Part shown: positions 33,273 through 42,216 of the stretch, piece by piece
Position numbering within the stretch: the first letter of the stretch is position 1
Layout of the letters: each line of letters begins with the position of its first letter
Assembly (NCBI GenBank): GCA_036986135.1
Contig: BTQZ01000002.1
Coordinates: forward strand, 62,001-126,000
Reading direction: 5' to 3'
Length of the DNA: 64,000 nt
DNA from: JADFRG01 sp036986135
GTDB lineage: Bacteria; Chloroflexota; Anaerolineae; Anaerolineales; E44-bin32
Position numbers and translations under genes: made by a program
The notes under the pieces: model-generated
What the model was told of the DNA's origin: nothing
The model's database searches: none
The model's input: only the letters and a program-made list of their open reading frames with translations

Positions 33273-34690
33273 GAGGTACTGCGATCACGGGTGTGGTGCC
33301 GCTTTAGGCTCTGAATCTCGGATTCCGGAAGATCGGGGATTTCAATGAAATTCTCCAGCTCGAGCGCCTGACGCTGGGCACGCCTCCACCGGTCGAGTCG
33401 ATCGGCGACCTCTTGCTCGTAGCCTAGATCTGAGGGGTGGTAGAAGTAGGTGCCGAGCAGCTCTTCTGGCAGGTAGCCTTGGCCGACAAAGTGAGCGGCG
33501 TGCTCATGCGGATAGTCATACTCGGCCCCATGGCCCAGGGCAGCCGCATCGCGGCTTGGGTCTTTGAGGTGATTCGGAACTTCAACTGCCCCCTGTTCTT
33601 CGATCGATTTAAGGGCTTTGAAGTAGGCCCCCGCGGAGTTGGACTTCGGCGCGGTCGACAAGTACAGCGTGGCCTCCACGAGTGGATATATTCCTTCGGG
33701 CAGACCAACAAATTGGAATGCCTGCATGGCGGCGGAAGTCACCACCAGGCCCATTGGATCTGCCAGTCCAATATCCTCAGAAGCCAGGATCAACAGCCTT
33801 CTAAGAATGAAGCGCGGATCCTCCCCGGCATACAGCATCTTCGCCAGCCAAAACAGAGCGGCGTCTGGATCGGAACCGCGTACTGACTTGATGTAGGCCG
33901 AAATAGTGTCGTAGTGGGCGTCGCCATCCTTGTCATACAGCACGGCTCTGCGCTGAATCGATTCCTGAGCGACTTCGAGCGTGATGTTAATCGTGTCCTC
34001 ATGGGTGGATTCAACCGCCAGTTCCAGCGCATTAAGCGCGTTGCGGGCGTCCCCGCCAGCCACGCGCACCAAGTGTGCCAGGGCATCCGACTCAATCGTC
34101 ACGTTCCTCGTGCCGTAGCCGCGCTGCTCGTCCGCCAGGGCCGCTCGAATAATGCGCTCGACCTCGTCGTCCTGCAGCGGTCGCAGCTGAAATACACGCG
34201 AACGGGAGACCAGCGCGCCTATGACCTCGAAATGAGGATTTTCAGTGGTTGCTCCGATGAGAGTGATCATCCCCTGTTCGACCTGAGGAAGAAGGGCATC
34301 CTGCTGGGCTTTGTTCCAGCGGTGCACTTCATCCACGAAAAGAATGGTTCTTTGGCCGTGGTACTTGCGGCGCTCCTGTGCGGCGCTAATGACCCTGCGG
34401 AGCTCGGCCTTGCCGGCCAAGACCGCAGACAGGTTCTCAAAGGCTGAAGCGGTCGTGTTGGCAATGATCATCGCCAACGTTGTCTTACCCGTACCGGGAG
34501 CTCCCCACAGAATGATGGAAGAGAACAATCGATCGCTCTCGATCGCTCTGCGGAGCAAGCGGCCTTCGCCAATAATGTGCTCTTGGCCTTCGAATTCACC
34601 AAGCATCTTGGGCCGCATGCGAGCGGCGAGCGGTGCCTCCACGACAAAACGCTCGTTTAAGGCGTGGTCAAAGAGGTCCTGGGAGCGCAT
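33269..34690 (-). CDS. rarA: Replication-associated recombination protein A (AAA ATPase)
   Basis: About 473 residues from ATG 34690. RarA/MgsA acts at stalled replication forks. Motifs: Walker A GAPGTGKTTLA, Walker B ILFVDEVHRW, sensor 1 GATTENPHFE, and the C-terminal tetramerisation region (YDYPHEHAAHFVGQGYLPEE). ATG 34690 follows a minus-strand TGG-TACAAT (34698-34703) by seven bases, and the next upstream ATG lies inside that box. A leaderless start at 34690 is therefore preferred over the long frame to 34792. First gene of the operon with the phosphatase/DUF3090/SCO1664-like genes. Confidence 0.93.
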   Translation of the reverse strand: MRSQDLFDHALNERFVVEAPLAARMRPKMLGEFEGQEHIIGEGRLLRRAIESDRLFSSIILWGAPGTGKTTLAMIIANTTASAFENLSAVLAGKAELRRVISAAQERRKYHGQRTILFVDEVHRWNKAQQDALLPQVEQGMITLIGATTENPHFEVIGALVSRSRVFQLRPLQDDEVERIIRAALADEQRGYGTRNVTIESDALAHLVRVAGGDARNALNALELAVESTHEDTINITLEVAQESIQRRAVLYDKDGDAHYDTISAYIKSVRGSDPDAALFWLAKMLYAGEDPRFILRRLLILASEDIGLADPMGLVVTSAAMQAFQFVGLPEGIYPLVEATLYLSTAPKSNSAGAYFKALKSIEEQGAVEVPNHLKDPSRDAAALGHGAEYDYPHEHAAHFVGQGYLPEELLGTYFYHPSDLGYEQEVADRLDRWRRAQRQALELENFIEIPDLPESEIQSLKRHHTRDRSTS

Positions 34691-34697
34691 GTCGCGC

Positions 34698-34717
34698 ATT
34701 GTACCAGTCGCTATGAT
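34698..34717. promoter_or_regulatory. Compact divergent promoter pair (rarA / maf)
   Basis: Minus-strand TACAAT with TGG extension (34698-34703) serves rarA. Plus-strand TATGAT (34712-34717) serves maf. The start codons are 41 bp apart. Confidence 0.55.
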
Positions 34718-34731
34718 AAGATGGCGGCGTT

Positions 34732-35382
34732 TTGCAGGAAGTGGAGATCGTGCTGGCCTCCGCCTCGCCACGCAGGCAGGAACTAATCGCACTGACGGGC
34801 TGGGAGGTGAGAATAGCAGCGGAGGAGGTAGATGAGCGCAGGCGGCAGGACGAGGGCCCGCGGGATATGACGCGGCGGCTGGCCTTTGCCAAGGCGAAGG
34901 CTGCGGGCGGCAAATCCGGCCTGATTCTCGGAGCAGACACAGTGGTGGTCGATGGAGAGCAGCTGCTCGGCAAGCCGATGGACCTTGGGGATGCCAGGCA
35001 GATGCTTGAGGCTCTGAGTGGTCGCAGCCATCAGGTGGTCACCAGCATCGCGCTCCTTGATCTGAATTCCGGCACGCATGTCGTAGATACCTGTGAAAGC
35101 CGTGTTCCAATGAGACGATTCAATAACGCCGATCTCGACAGCTACCTGGCCAGCGGCAATCCGCTCGACAAGGCCGGATCCTATGCAATCCAAGATAAGG
35201 AATTCATGCCGGTCGATGCGGCGCGCATGAAAGATTGCTTCGCGAATGTAATGGGGCTGCCGCTTTGCCACGTCGTACGGAACCTCCCCCAGGCGCCCCC
35301 GGTCGACGTTCCGGCCGCCTGCCAGGCACACACCGGTTACGAATGCCCAATCTATTCGGAAGTTCTCGAGGGAAACCTATGA
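34732..35382 (+). CDS. maf: Maf-type nucleoside triphosphate pyrophosphatase
   Basis: A 216-residue Maf/YhdE/YceF-like house-cleaning enzyme that hydrolyses non-canonical or canonical NTPs. Motifs: LASASPRRQEL at the N-terminus, LGADTVVV, GRSHQVVTSIAL, and YAIQDKEFMP with NVMGLPL. A C-terminal extension of about 25 residues with two Cys is not seen in classic Maf. The TTG start follows the -10 box closely; GTG 34741 is an alternative. Its stop overlaps the penicillin-binding protein start (ATGA). Confidence 0.9.
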   Translation: MQEVEIVLASASPRRQELIALTGWEVRIAAEEVDERRRQDEGPRDMTRRLAFAKAKAAGGKSGLILGADTVVVDGEQLLGKPMDLGDARQMLEALSGRSHQVVTSIALLDLNSGTHVVDTCESRVPMRRFNNADLDSYLASGNPLDKAGSYAIQDKEFMPVDAARMKDCFANVMGLPLCHVVRNLPQAPPVDVPAACQAHTGYECPIYSEVLEGNL

Positions 35383-37613
35383 AGTTGATCGGGGTACCAT
35401 TCATGGCATTCGTCCTGGCGGCTTGCGGGACGGCCACGACTTCCCCACCCTCCCCTCCTGGGGAACTGCCCGACCCGTTGGTGCTCACCGAATCGGCCCC
35501 CGATCCAGAGGCCGCCGCTCGCGAATTCTTGGAGGCCTGGAAGGTTCGCGACTATGCCACGATGTACGACATGCTCAGTCCGCTGACGCAGGACAGCATC
35601 ACTCCAGAAGCGTTCGCGGAGAGATACGATGATATATGGCGCAGCGCTGCACTCACCGGGCTTGACTACGAGATCGTGTCCTCCTTCATCCTGAATCCGC
35701 GGCAGTCTCAGGTTCGCCTGCAGACCGCACTCCACAGCCTCGCGGCCGGGGACATCAACCGAGACTTGCAGATGGATCTGACCCTGGTCGATGACGCCTG
35801 GACCGTGGCATGGAGCGACGGGTTGATCCTTCCGGAACTGGAAAACGGAAGGAATTTATTCCTGGATGTCGTTACGCCTACCCGGGCCAATATCTATGAC
35901 CGCAGCGGACTGGCGCTGGCCGCGGAGTCGGAGGCAGTCGCGCTCTGGATCGTGCCTAATCAGATCGGCGACGAGGACGCGGAACTTGACATGCTCAGCA
36001 CGATCCGGCGGCTGATGGATTACCCCTCGAACGACTCCATTCAGGTTCTCTACGATCAGATCCGGGACACCAACTTCCGGGTAAACCTGGGGGAGGTGCC
36101 GCTGGAAGCATTTCAACAGGTGCAGGGCATTCTGTCGGAGGTGGGTGGCGTACAGTGGGGCACTTACGACACGCGGCTGTACTTCGATGGCGGCCTGGCG
36201 CCGCACGCGATGGGCTACATCAGTTGGATCCAAGAAGAGGATCTGCAAGATTACCTACTGAGCGGATATCAAGGCGACGAATTCGTCGGACAAATCGGAT
36301 TGGAATACTGGTACGAGGAGGCTCTTCGCGGTCGGCCCGGCGGTACTCTGTATACGACCGACGCTGCGGGGCGGCCGGACACCGTCATCGCCTCACAAGA
36401 ATCGGAACCACCCTATGCGGTGTACGCTACCCTCGATCGCGAGTTGCAGCGCCACGCCCAGCAGGCGCTTGAGGACAGCGACCTTACGGGGGCAGTCATC
36501 GTTCTGGAGCGGGACACCGGCGCAGTGCTGGCGATGGCATCAACGCCGGATTTTGACCCCAATCTCTTCGACACGAATAATCCCAACAGTGCCTCCGGTT
36601 TGTCGGAACTCTTTCAGATTCCGAAAGACCCGCTGCTCAACCGTGCCACGGTTGGCGCCTACCCTCTCGGGTCGGTCTTCAAGACCGTCACCATGGCGGC
36701 CGCCTTAGAATCGGGCTTTTACGATGCGGACACGATCTACAATTGCGGGCTCGAGTTTAGGGAGCTGCCCGGGATAACACTCTATGACTGGCGCTATGAG
36801 AAGGGGTTGCCGGCTTCAGGAGAGATCACGCTTCAGCAAGCGCTGGTGCGATCGTGCAACCCCTATTTCTTCCGCATCGGCTTGGATCTGTACAACCGGG
36901 GGCTAGAGACGGCCATCTCCGATATGGCGAAGGGCTTTGGGCTCGGCGAGCCAACCGGCATAGAGATTGGTGAGCAAGCGGGCCTGGTACCGGATCCCGA
37001 GACCAAGCTGGCGTTGTTCGGCGACGAATGGGCGCCGAGCGATTCGGTGCAGCTGGCGATCGGGCAAAGCTTCCTGCAAGCCACCCCGATCCAGGTGGCC
37101 CGCATGATCGCCGCCATCGGAAACGGCGGCACCCTTTATCAGCCACAGATTGTTGACCGGGTTCAGAGCGCAGAAGGCGAGATCCTTTCGCAGTTTGAGC
37201 CTATCGTGCAGGGAACGCTGCCGGTCAGCTCTGAAAACCTGGAGGTCATCCAGGAGGCCATGGTGGGGGTCATTCGTGATCCCCGGGGTACCGCGCGAAA
37301 AGTGTTCCTCGGCCTGGATCTCGACATAGCCGGCAAGACCGGCACGGCCCAGACCGGGGACTTTACGCCGCCACACGCCTGGTTTGTGGCATACACTTTC
37401 GAGGAGCGTGAGGACATTCCCGATATCGTGGTGGTAGTGGTCCTGGAGTTTCAGGGCGAAGGATCGGAATGGGCCGCGCCGGTCGCCAGACGAGTCATTG
37501 AATCCTACTTTCTGGGACGACCGACTAAGCTGTATCCTTGGGAAGCTCGCATCCGAATCCCAGCCACCCCCGAGCCGGAATCCGAAGAGGACGCCGACGG
37601 GCAAGGGGGCTGA
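35379..37613 (+). CDS. Penicillin-binding protein (transpeptidase) with lipoprotein signal and NTF2-like N-terminal domain
   Basis: A 744-residue class B-type PBP, a D,D-transpeptidase that cross-links peptidoglycan. It has an unusual lipobox (LAACG) instead of a plain anchor. It continues with a MecA_N/NTF2-like domain (AAREFLEAWKVRDYATMYDM), a dimerisation domain, then the transpeptidase: active-site SVFK (S431, K434), SCN (S492-N494) and KTG (K653). The MecA-like N-terminal domain recalls low-affinity PBPs. ATG 35379 lies in an ATGA overlap with maf; the longer frame from 35235 is rejected. Confidence 0.92.
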   Translation: MKLIGVPFMAFVLAACGTATTSPPSPPGELPDPLVLTESAPDPEAAAREFLEAWKVRDYATMYDMLSPLTQDSITPEAFAERYDDIWRSAALTGLDYEIVSSFILNPRQSQVRLQTALHSLAAGDINRDLQMDLTLVDDAWTVAWSDGLILPELENGRNLFLDVVTPTRANIYDRSGLALAAESEAVALWIVPNQIGDEDAELDMLSTIRRLMDYPSNDSIQVLYDQIRDTNFRVNLGEVPLEAFQQVQGILSEVGGVQWGTYDTRLYFDGGLAPHAMGYISWIQEEDLQDYLLSGYQGDEFVGQIGLEYWYEEALRGRPGGTLYTTDAAGRPDTVIASQESEPPYAVYATLDRELQRHAQQALEDSDLTGAVIVLERDTGAVLAMASTPDFDPNLFDTNNPNSASGLSELFQIPKDPLLNRATVGAYPLGSVFKTVTMAAALESGFYDADTIYNCGLEFRELPGITLYDWRYEKGLPASGEITLQQALVRSCNPYFFRIGLDLYNRGLETAISDMAKGFGLGEPTGIEIGEQAGLVPDPETKLALFGDEWAPSDSVQLAIGQSFLQATPIQVARMIAAIGNGGTLYQPQIVDRVQSAEGEILSQFEPIVQGTLPVSSENLEVIQEAMVGVIRDPRGTARKVFLGLDLDIAGKTGTAQTGDFTPPHAWFVAYTFEEREDIPDIVVVVVLEFQGEGSEWAAPVARRVIESYFLGRPTKLYPWEARIRIPATPEPESEEDADGQGG

Positions 37614-37680
37614 GTGAGCCAGCGGATCCCCTGTCCCAAGCACTCCATCGCAACTCCACCAACTGCACAGCAACCTGCTT

Positions 37681-38574
37681 ATGAATGAACCCGCACTCGG
37701 ACTCGTACTGCGCGCCCGAGCGGGCTTCTACGACGTGGAAACCGAGCAGGGGGTTGTTCAAGCGCAGCTCAGAGGACGCCTGAGAAAGGAGAGCGACGAG
37801 ATCGCGATCGGTGACCGAGTGTTGGTACGCGGCACAGAAGGCGGCAAGGTGATGATTGAATCCGTGCAGCCGCGAGAACGAGTGCTCTCTCGGCGCGATC
37901 CCGGTCGGCAGGCGGAGCAGGTGCTGATCGCCAATCCGGATCAAGCTGTTTTTGTTTTCGCTTGCGCCGACCCGGATCCAAATTTTCGATTGTTGGACCG
38001 GCTGCTGGTGATGGCAGAGAGCGTCGAGATTCCCTCGCTCATCTGTGCAAATAAGATCGACCTAGTGAAATTTAAGAGCGCCAAAGAGGAATTCGGCGAG
38101 TACCGCGATATAGGCTACCGCGTGCTCTACACGTCGGCCTTGAAAGGCAAAGGAATCAAGGCGCTGCGCAAGCGGCTTAAGGACAAGATCTCCGTGTTCG
38201 CCGGCCCATCTGGGGCAGGCAAGTCCACGCTTCTAAATGCGGTTCAGCCCGGGCTTGGGCTGCGGACTGAGGAGGTCAGCGACATTGGGCTGGGCGCACA
38301 CACCACGGTGGTTCGGGAACTGCTGCCGTTGGAGAACGGGGGCTATGTGGCCGACTCGCCCGGACTGCGAGCATTCGCGCTCTGGGACATCGAGCCAGAG
38401 GAACTCGACGGATACATGCCAGACCTGGCGGCGCTCGTTGATCGGTGTGAATTCAGCGACTGCACACACATTCATGAGCCGGGTTGTGCGGTCGTGGCCG
38501 CGGTGGAAGCCGGTCAGATCAGCCTTGAGCGGTACGACTCTTACTTGAGAATGCGTGAGGGGGCTATTGGCTGA
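37681..38574 (+). CDS. rsgA: Ribosome small-subunit-dependent GTPase A
   Basis: A 297-residue RsgA/YjeQ, a circularly permuted GTPase that helps 30S maturation. An N-terminal OB fold (LRKESDEIAIGDRVLVRG) is followed by the permuted order G4 NKIDL, G5 TSALKG, G1 GPSGAGKST, G3 DSPGL. The C-terminal zinc motif is C-x4-C-x-H-x-H-x3-C (DRCEFSDCTHIHEPGC). It lies 67 bp after the PBP gene on the same strand. Confidence 0.95.
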   Translation: MNEPALGLVLRARAGFYDVETEQGVVQAQLRGRLRKESDEIAIGDRVLVRGTEGGKVMIESVQPRERVLSRRDPGRQAEQVLIANPDQAVFVFACADPDPNFRLLDRLLVMAESVEIPSLICANKIDLVKFKSAKEEFGEYRDIGYRVLYTSALKGKGIKALRKRLKDKISVFAGPSGAGKSTLLNAVQPGLGLRTEEVSDIGLGAHTTVVRELLPLENGGYVADSPGLRAFALWDIEPEELDGYMPDLAALVDRCEFSDCTHIHEPGCAVVAAVEAGQISLERYDSYLRMREGAIG

Positions 38575-38592
38575 GCCGGGAAGCGACCGAGC

Positions 38593-38641
38593 GGTCGAGC
38601 TGGGGAGCGGTGGAGCTGGGGAGCGGCGGAGCAGGGGAGAG
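38593..38641 (+). repeat. Short imperfect 16-bp tandem repeat
   Basis: About three units of a G-rich GGAGCTGGGGAGCGG-like sequence lie between the convergent rsgA and coaE genes. No gene or terminator is visible in it. Confidence 0.7.
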
Positions 38642-38672
38642 GGGGCGCGGCTGAGCTGGGGGGCGAAAGCCT

Positions 38673-39806
38673 CTAGAGCGGTCTCAGGACCCGGTCTTCC
38701 TTCAAGCGTTTGAACCAGAGTGACGAACCACGCGGCATAGATTCCATGGCAGCCTCCTGCCAGGCACGGACGCCCAGGCCCTGTACGGTTTGAGGCCGGT
38801 AGCCAACTCCCCGCCAGGCGGCGGCGTGCTGCGCCAGGTACGGCGGGAGAAACAGCAATGAGGCCTCACTCTGCAGTTCGTTTGAGGCCGATTCCACCTG
38901 GTTCATCAGTGCTGGAATGGCTTCATCCAACGGAAGGTTGGGCGCGAAGTACAGCTCATCGATACGAGTTACCAGATTCTCGACCTGCCAGCCCGCAATG
39001 CCGGCGGTGTGACTGTCGCGCTCAATCATGAGAAAGGCCTTCTCACCGAAAGCCGCCATGACATCTTCGCGGTTCATCTTCTTCTTGCCATGCGTAACTT
39101 GAGTGATGAACCGCGCGATATCGTCGGCATCCTGCGGGCGGCCACGCCGCACCAAGAGCTGCCCGGGTTGCGCCTCAGGCGGTTGCTCCAGAAGGGGTTC
39201 CCTGGGCTTCGGTAACTCCGCCCAGGCCGCCTGAACCTGTTCCCAGGTGTTTTCGAAGGAACCCTCATTGCGGATCACGACCGAAGCTGCGCGCTCCTTT
39301 GCCGTTTGCGGTGATTGGGCCGCAATGCGCTGCTTGGAGGCGGCTTCAGAAAGCTTGCGCTTGTGCATCAGGCGCGAAACCTGAAGCTTTTCCGCTGCGG
39401 ATACAACCCATACGCTGTCACAACCCGCCGCCAGATCGGTCTCCAGCAATTTGATCGCTTCGATCACCACCACACTGTGCTTCGCGCGTCGGATCAGCAG
39501 ATCGATGGCGTGAGTTACCAGTGGATGAACGATGTTTTCGAGTTTTTCGAGCGCCCCTGGATCCGAGAACACAATCTTCGCAAGTCGGGTGCGGTCGATC
39601 TGGCCCTCATCGTCGACGATCCACTCGCCAAATGCCTTTAGAACCAGCGGGAAACCGGGCGCACCTTTGGCCATTGCGCGATGCGCCAGCGCATCGGCAT
39701 CGATGCCGTAGGCCCCAAGATGCTCCAGCATCTTGCGCACGACACTCTTACCCGTGGCAATATTGCCCGTGAGACCAATTAGGTACTTGCCAGGCCAGCG
39801 ACTCAA
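38673..39806 (-). CDS. coaE: Dephospho-CoA kinase fused to a C-terminal GNAT-like domain
   Basis: A 377-residue fusion. Residues 1-200 are CoaE, the last step of CoA synthesis: P-loop GLTGNIATGKS (residues 11-21), DADALAH, and LENIVHPLV. Residues about 225-375 are an extra domain beginning LLVRRGRPQDADDIARFI, which resembles a degenerate GNAT fold (IAGWQVENLVTRIDELYFAP) and lacks a clear acetyl-CoA loop. Usual CoaE is about 200 residues. TTG start with GGAG nearby. A minus-strand TACAAT lies about 25 bases upstream. Confidence 0.9.
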   Translation of the reverse strand: MSRWPGKYLIGLTGNIATGKSVVRKMLEHLGAYGIDADALAHRAMAKGAPGFPLVLKAFGEWIVDDEGQIDRTRLAKIVFSDPGALEKLENIVHPLVTHAIDLLIRRAKHSVVVIEAIKLLETDLAAGCDSVWVVSAAEKLQVSRLMHKRKLSEAASKQRIAAQSPQTAKERAASVVIRNEGSFENTWEQVQAAWAELPKPREPLLEQPPEAQPGQLLVRRGRPQDADDIARFITQVTHGKKKMNREDVMAAFGEKAFLMIERDSHTAGIAGWQVENLVTRIDELYFAPNLPLDEAIPALMNQVESASNELQSEASLLFLPPYLAQHAAAWRGVGYRPQTVQGLGVRAWQEAAMESMPRGSSLWFKRLKEDRVLRPL

Positions 39807-39869
39807 ATCATCACTCCATAAAGGGCCAGCTGATTGTAGCTTTCAGGATTGGGGTTGTCAAAGATCGGC

Positions 39870-42116
39870 TCAGCGGCCGAGTTGAGCGTAGTAAATCTGA
39901 TCCCCGGCCGCCACAAATAGATCGTTGGGAGGCGCGGCGGTGATGGCAGTTACCTGGGCTTCGAAGGTCGTGGGGTATTGCGCCTGATATACGAGCCGCA
40001 TGCTGTAGTGGAAGACCGTACCTTCCATGCCATCCAGGAAGAACAGCGAAGGTTCCGGAGGCGGGGAGTATACGGAGCTTACGGGTTCGGCGCCCAATAT
40101 CGTGGCCTGTGGACCGAATCCGGCTCGCTCGTCCTGAAACTGTGGCTTCGATTCGCATTCGACTCGAATGCGAACGTTGCCTTCTATCGTGCTCTCTACC
40201 TCCCTGCGACACCGATCAATCCCGCCATCCGCGTATAGGATAATAAGCTCGTCTTGGGCAAGTGCCAAGTCAATCGCCGTTCCTAGTTCTCGAACTTCTT
40301 CGACGAAGTAAAGGGCGGGGGAACCACTAAAGAGGCCGTCGGCTGCGTCGTAGATCCAAACTGCGTTCTTAACCGGATCCAGAATGTAAAGATCGTCACC
40401 GAATACTTCAATGGCTTGAATCCTTCCCCATCCCACATCGGGTGCAGCTAGCTGGCCGGTGAGCGGCGAAGCTCCGGGAGCGCAGTACAGAAGGGAGGAG
40501 TCTGCATCGATTGCCACCACTCCTTCCGTGCCCAGGGCGCCGGGCTCGGGCTGTATCACCATACCAACCGGCTGGCCAAAATCAGGAATACTGTCTGCGC
40601 CGGCCAGGCACTGAAACTGGCTATCGATCTCATATCCACGTCCTGTGGCCCAGGCATGCCAGATGGTCATCGTACCTCGGTCATAGGCGTAGAGGTCGCT
40701 TGCCGTGGCCGCAACGGAGGCCAACTCGGCCTTCGGTCCGAAGCCCCCACTCACCGCAGGCACAAAGTCCAATCGGATAACCCGATCCAGACCATCCATT
40801 GCCGCTTGCACCTCGCCGCGAAGGGAGATCGATCCGTCCGTGGTCTGATAGCTCTCAGCCAGGTCGAGCCACTGAGAGGCCGTAACCCAGTCTGGCCGCG
40901 ATTCCTCACCGGGCGGCCTGAGTTTAGCGGCGATTACGGATGATTGAGCCTGAGCTAGGTAACTGTCAAACTGCTCCGCGCGACCCTGCTTGAAGTAAAT
41001 TAGGCTGGAAATGCCGACTACCAGGATCGGCACTGCCGCGGCAGTGAAGGCCAGCAAGTGGGGCGAAAATTCATCAAACTTCTGGGGGTCTAGCGTCCCG
41101 GGAATCAGGCGGACGATAACCTCAATCATGAGGCGCGAGGCTCGCCTTGTGATGACTCTCAGTCGGAAGGCCAGCTGGCGGGCCCAGATCTTGGGTGTGT
41201 CGTTCTCGAAGTCAGCGGGATCGTCCTTTGGGGTTTCAGTATCCTGCACCTTGGACCGTGGACCGGGACCAACAACCCCGATTGCGGGAGGTTGGTCAAG
41301 TGAATGTTCACCCGCGTGTTCATGCTCAACCGCTTGGGAGCTGGGATCGCTTACACTCGCGGGCCTGGGTTGGATAGCGGGAGAGGGGTCGCCAGGATAC
41401 GTAGGCGCTGCTGGCTGCTTGTAAGCCTGGGACTCCGCCGAAACCTTCGCGCCTGACAGGGATGCTCCCGAAGCGGATTGCGGCGAGGGCTTCCTCGGGA
41501 CCTGGATCACCAAGCCCGTGATGTCTCGATCGGCTCCGGCCACCAAACGATCGGATACCTGATCTAGATCCAGTCTGGCGAGCCCCGTGAGGGCAACGTC
41601 GGACCACGGTACGTCGTCTGCCGCGGTGAGAATGATGAGATCGGATGGCTGCACCTCGAGATGCTGGAACTGAATCATCGGGGCCCGCGATCTGCCGAGG
41701 GGACGCTTGGAGCCGTTCATGCGACTCACGCTTCCCGATCGAATCAAAATAGTCTCACCTGCTCCGCACTCGGAGAAATACAGGTCCTGGCCGCGGAGCG
41801 CACCCACCACCATGCCTGCTTCAATAGCGCCCTCGACCAGATCCTGATTCACAGCCATGGTTGCCTGACGCAGAGCGGCGGTAACGGATCCAGGAGTCCT
41901 GAAGAAGGCTTGCGCGGCGACCTGTGCCAGCCTCGAAGCACGACCTTCACCTGCACTACCGAGCAGTTTGAGGCTGACAAAGAGAAAATCGTGGCTGCGC
42001 CCTCGCGCAGCCTTGCGTGGGGGCGATAGCGCAAGCGTGCCGGGCGGTGGGGAACTCTGTCCCTCTCCGCCTGCGATGTGCAGTAGGCTGATGTTCGCTT
42101 TTACAGGCTTAGTCAC
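39870..42116 (-). CDS. Membrane protein with degenerate PP2C-like N-terminus and C-terminal beta-propeller-like domain
   Basis: A 748-residue protein. Residues about 40-210 follow the strand order of a PPM phosphatase (VNQDLVEGAIEAG, GQDLYFSECGAGETILIRSG, PSDLIILTAAD) but lack the metal-binding aspartates, so catalysis is unlikely. A Pro/Ser-rich linker, a membrane helix (about residue 355-375; AAAVPILVVGISSLIYF) and an extracytoplasmic repeat-rich, propeller-like domain follow (VVAIDADSSLLYC, IEVFGDDLYILDPVKNAVWI). A GTG start eight bases after TAAAAT (42125-42130) suggests a leaderless message. It sits behind the PP2C and FHA genes and probably senses or scaffolds for them. Confidence 0.6.
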   Translation of the reverse strand: MTKPVKANISLLHIAGGEGQSSPPPGTLALSPPRKAARGRSHDFLFVSLKLLGSAGEGRASRLAQVAAQAFFRTPGSVTAALRQATMAVNQDLVEGAIEAGMVVGALRGQDLYFSECGAGETILIRSGSVSRMNGSKRPLGRSRAPMIQFQHLEVQPSDLIILTAADDVPWSDVALTGLARLDLDQVSDRLVAGADRDITGLVIQVPRKPSPQSASGASLSGAKVSAESQAYKQPAAPTYPGDPSPAIQPRPASVSDPSSQAVEHEHAGEHSLDQPPAIGVVGPGPRSKVQDTETPKDDPADFENDTPKIWARQLAFRLRVITRRASRLMIEVIVRLIPGTLDPQKFDEFSPHLLAFTAAAVPILVVGISSLIYFKQGRAEQFDSYLAQAQSSVIAAKLRPPGEESRPDWVTASQWLDLAESYQTTDGSISLRGEVQAAMDGLDRVIRLDFVPAVSGGFGPKAELASVAATASDLYAYDRGTMTIWHAWATGRGYEIDSQFQCLAGADSIPDFGQPVGMVIQPEPGALGTEGVVAIDADSSLLYCAPGASPLTGQLAAPDVGWGRIQAIEVFGDDLYILDPVKNAVWIYDAADGLFSGSPALYFVEEVRELGTAIDLALAQDELIILYADGGIDRCRREVESTIEGNVRIRVECESKPQFQDERAGFGPQATILGAEPVSSVYSPPPEPSLFFLDGMEGTVFHYSMRLVYQAQYPTTFEAQVTAITAAPPNDLFVAAGDQIYYAQLGR

Positions 42117-42216
42117 GGCCAGCTATTTTACAGTTACGACCTGCGGTCAGCAATCGGGTTGCAAGAAGCGGACCCACGGATTTGTCATTCGTGGAAGCGG
42201 CGTTGAGTGTGGGCTA

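Noticed and set aside
33914..34447. Long plus-strand frame opposite rarA, with similar long antisense frames elsewhere (for example 3029-3712, 20602-21288)
   Set aside because: These are shadows of conserved genes on the other strand, which are supported by catalytic motifs.
34721..34760. ATG 34721 as a start for maf
   Set aside because: It is out of frame with the Maf motifs and soon reaches a stop.
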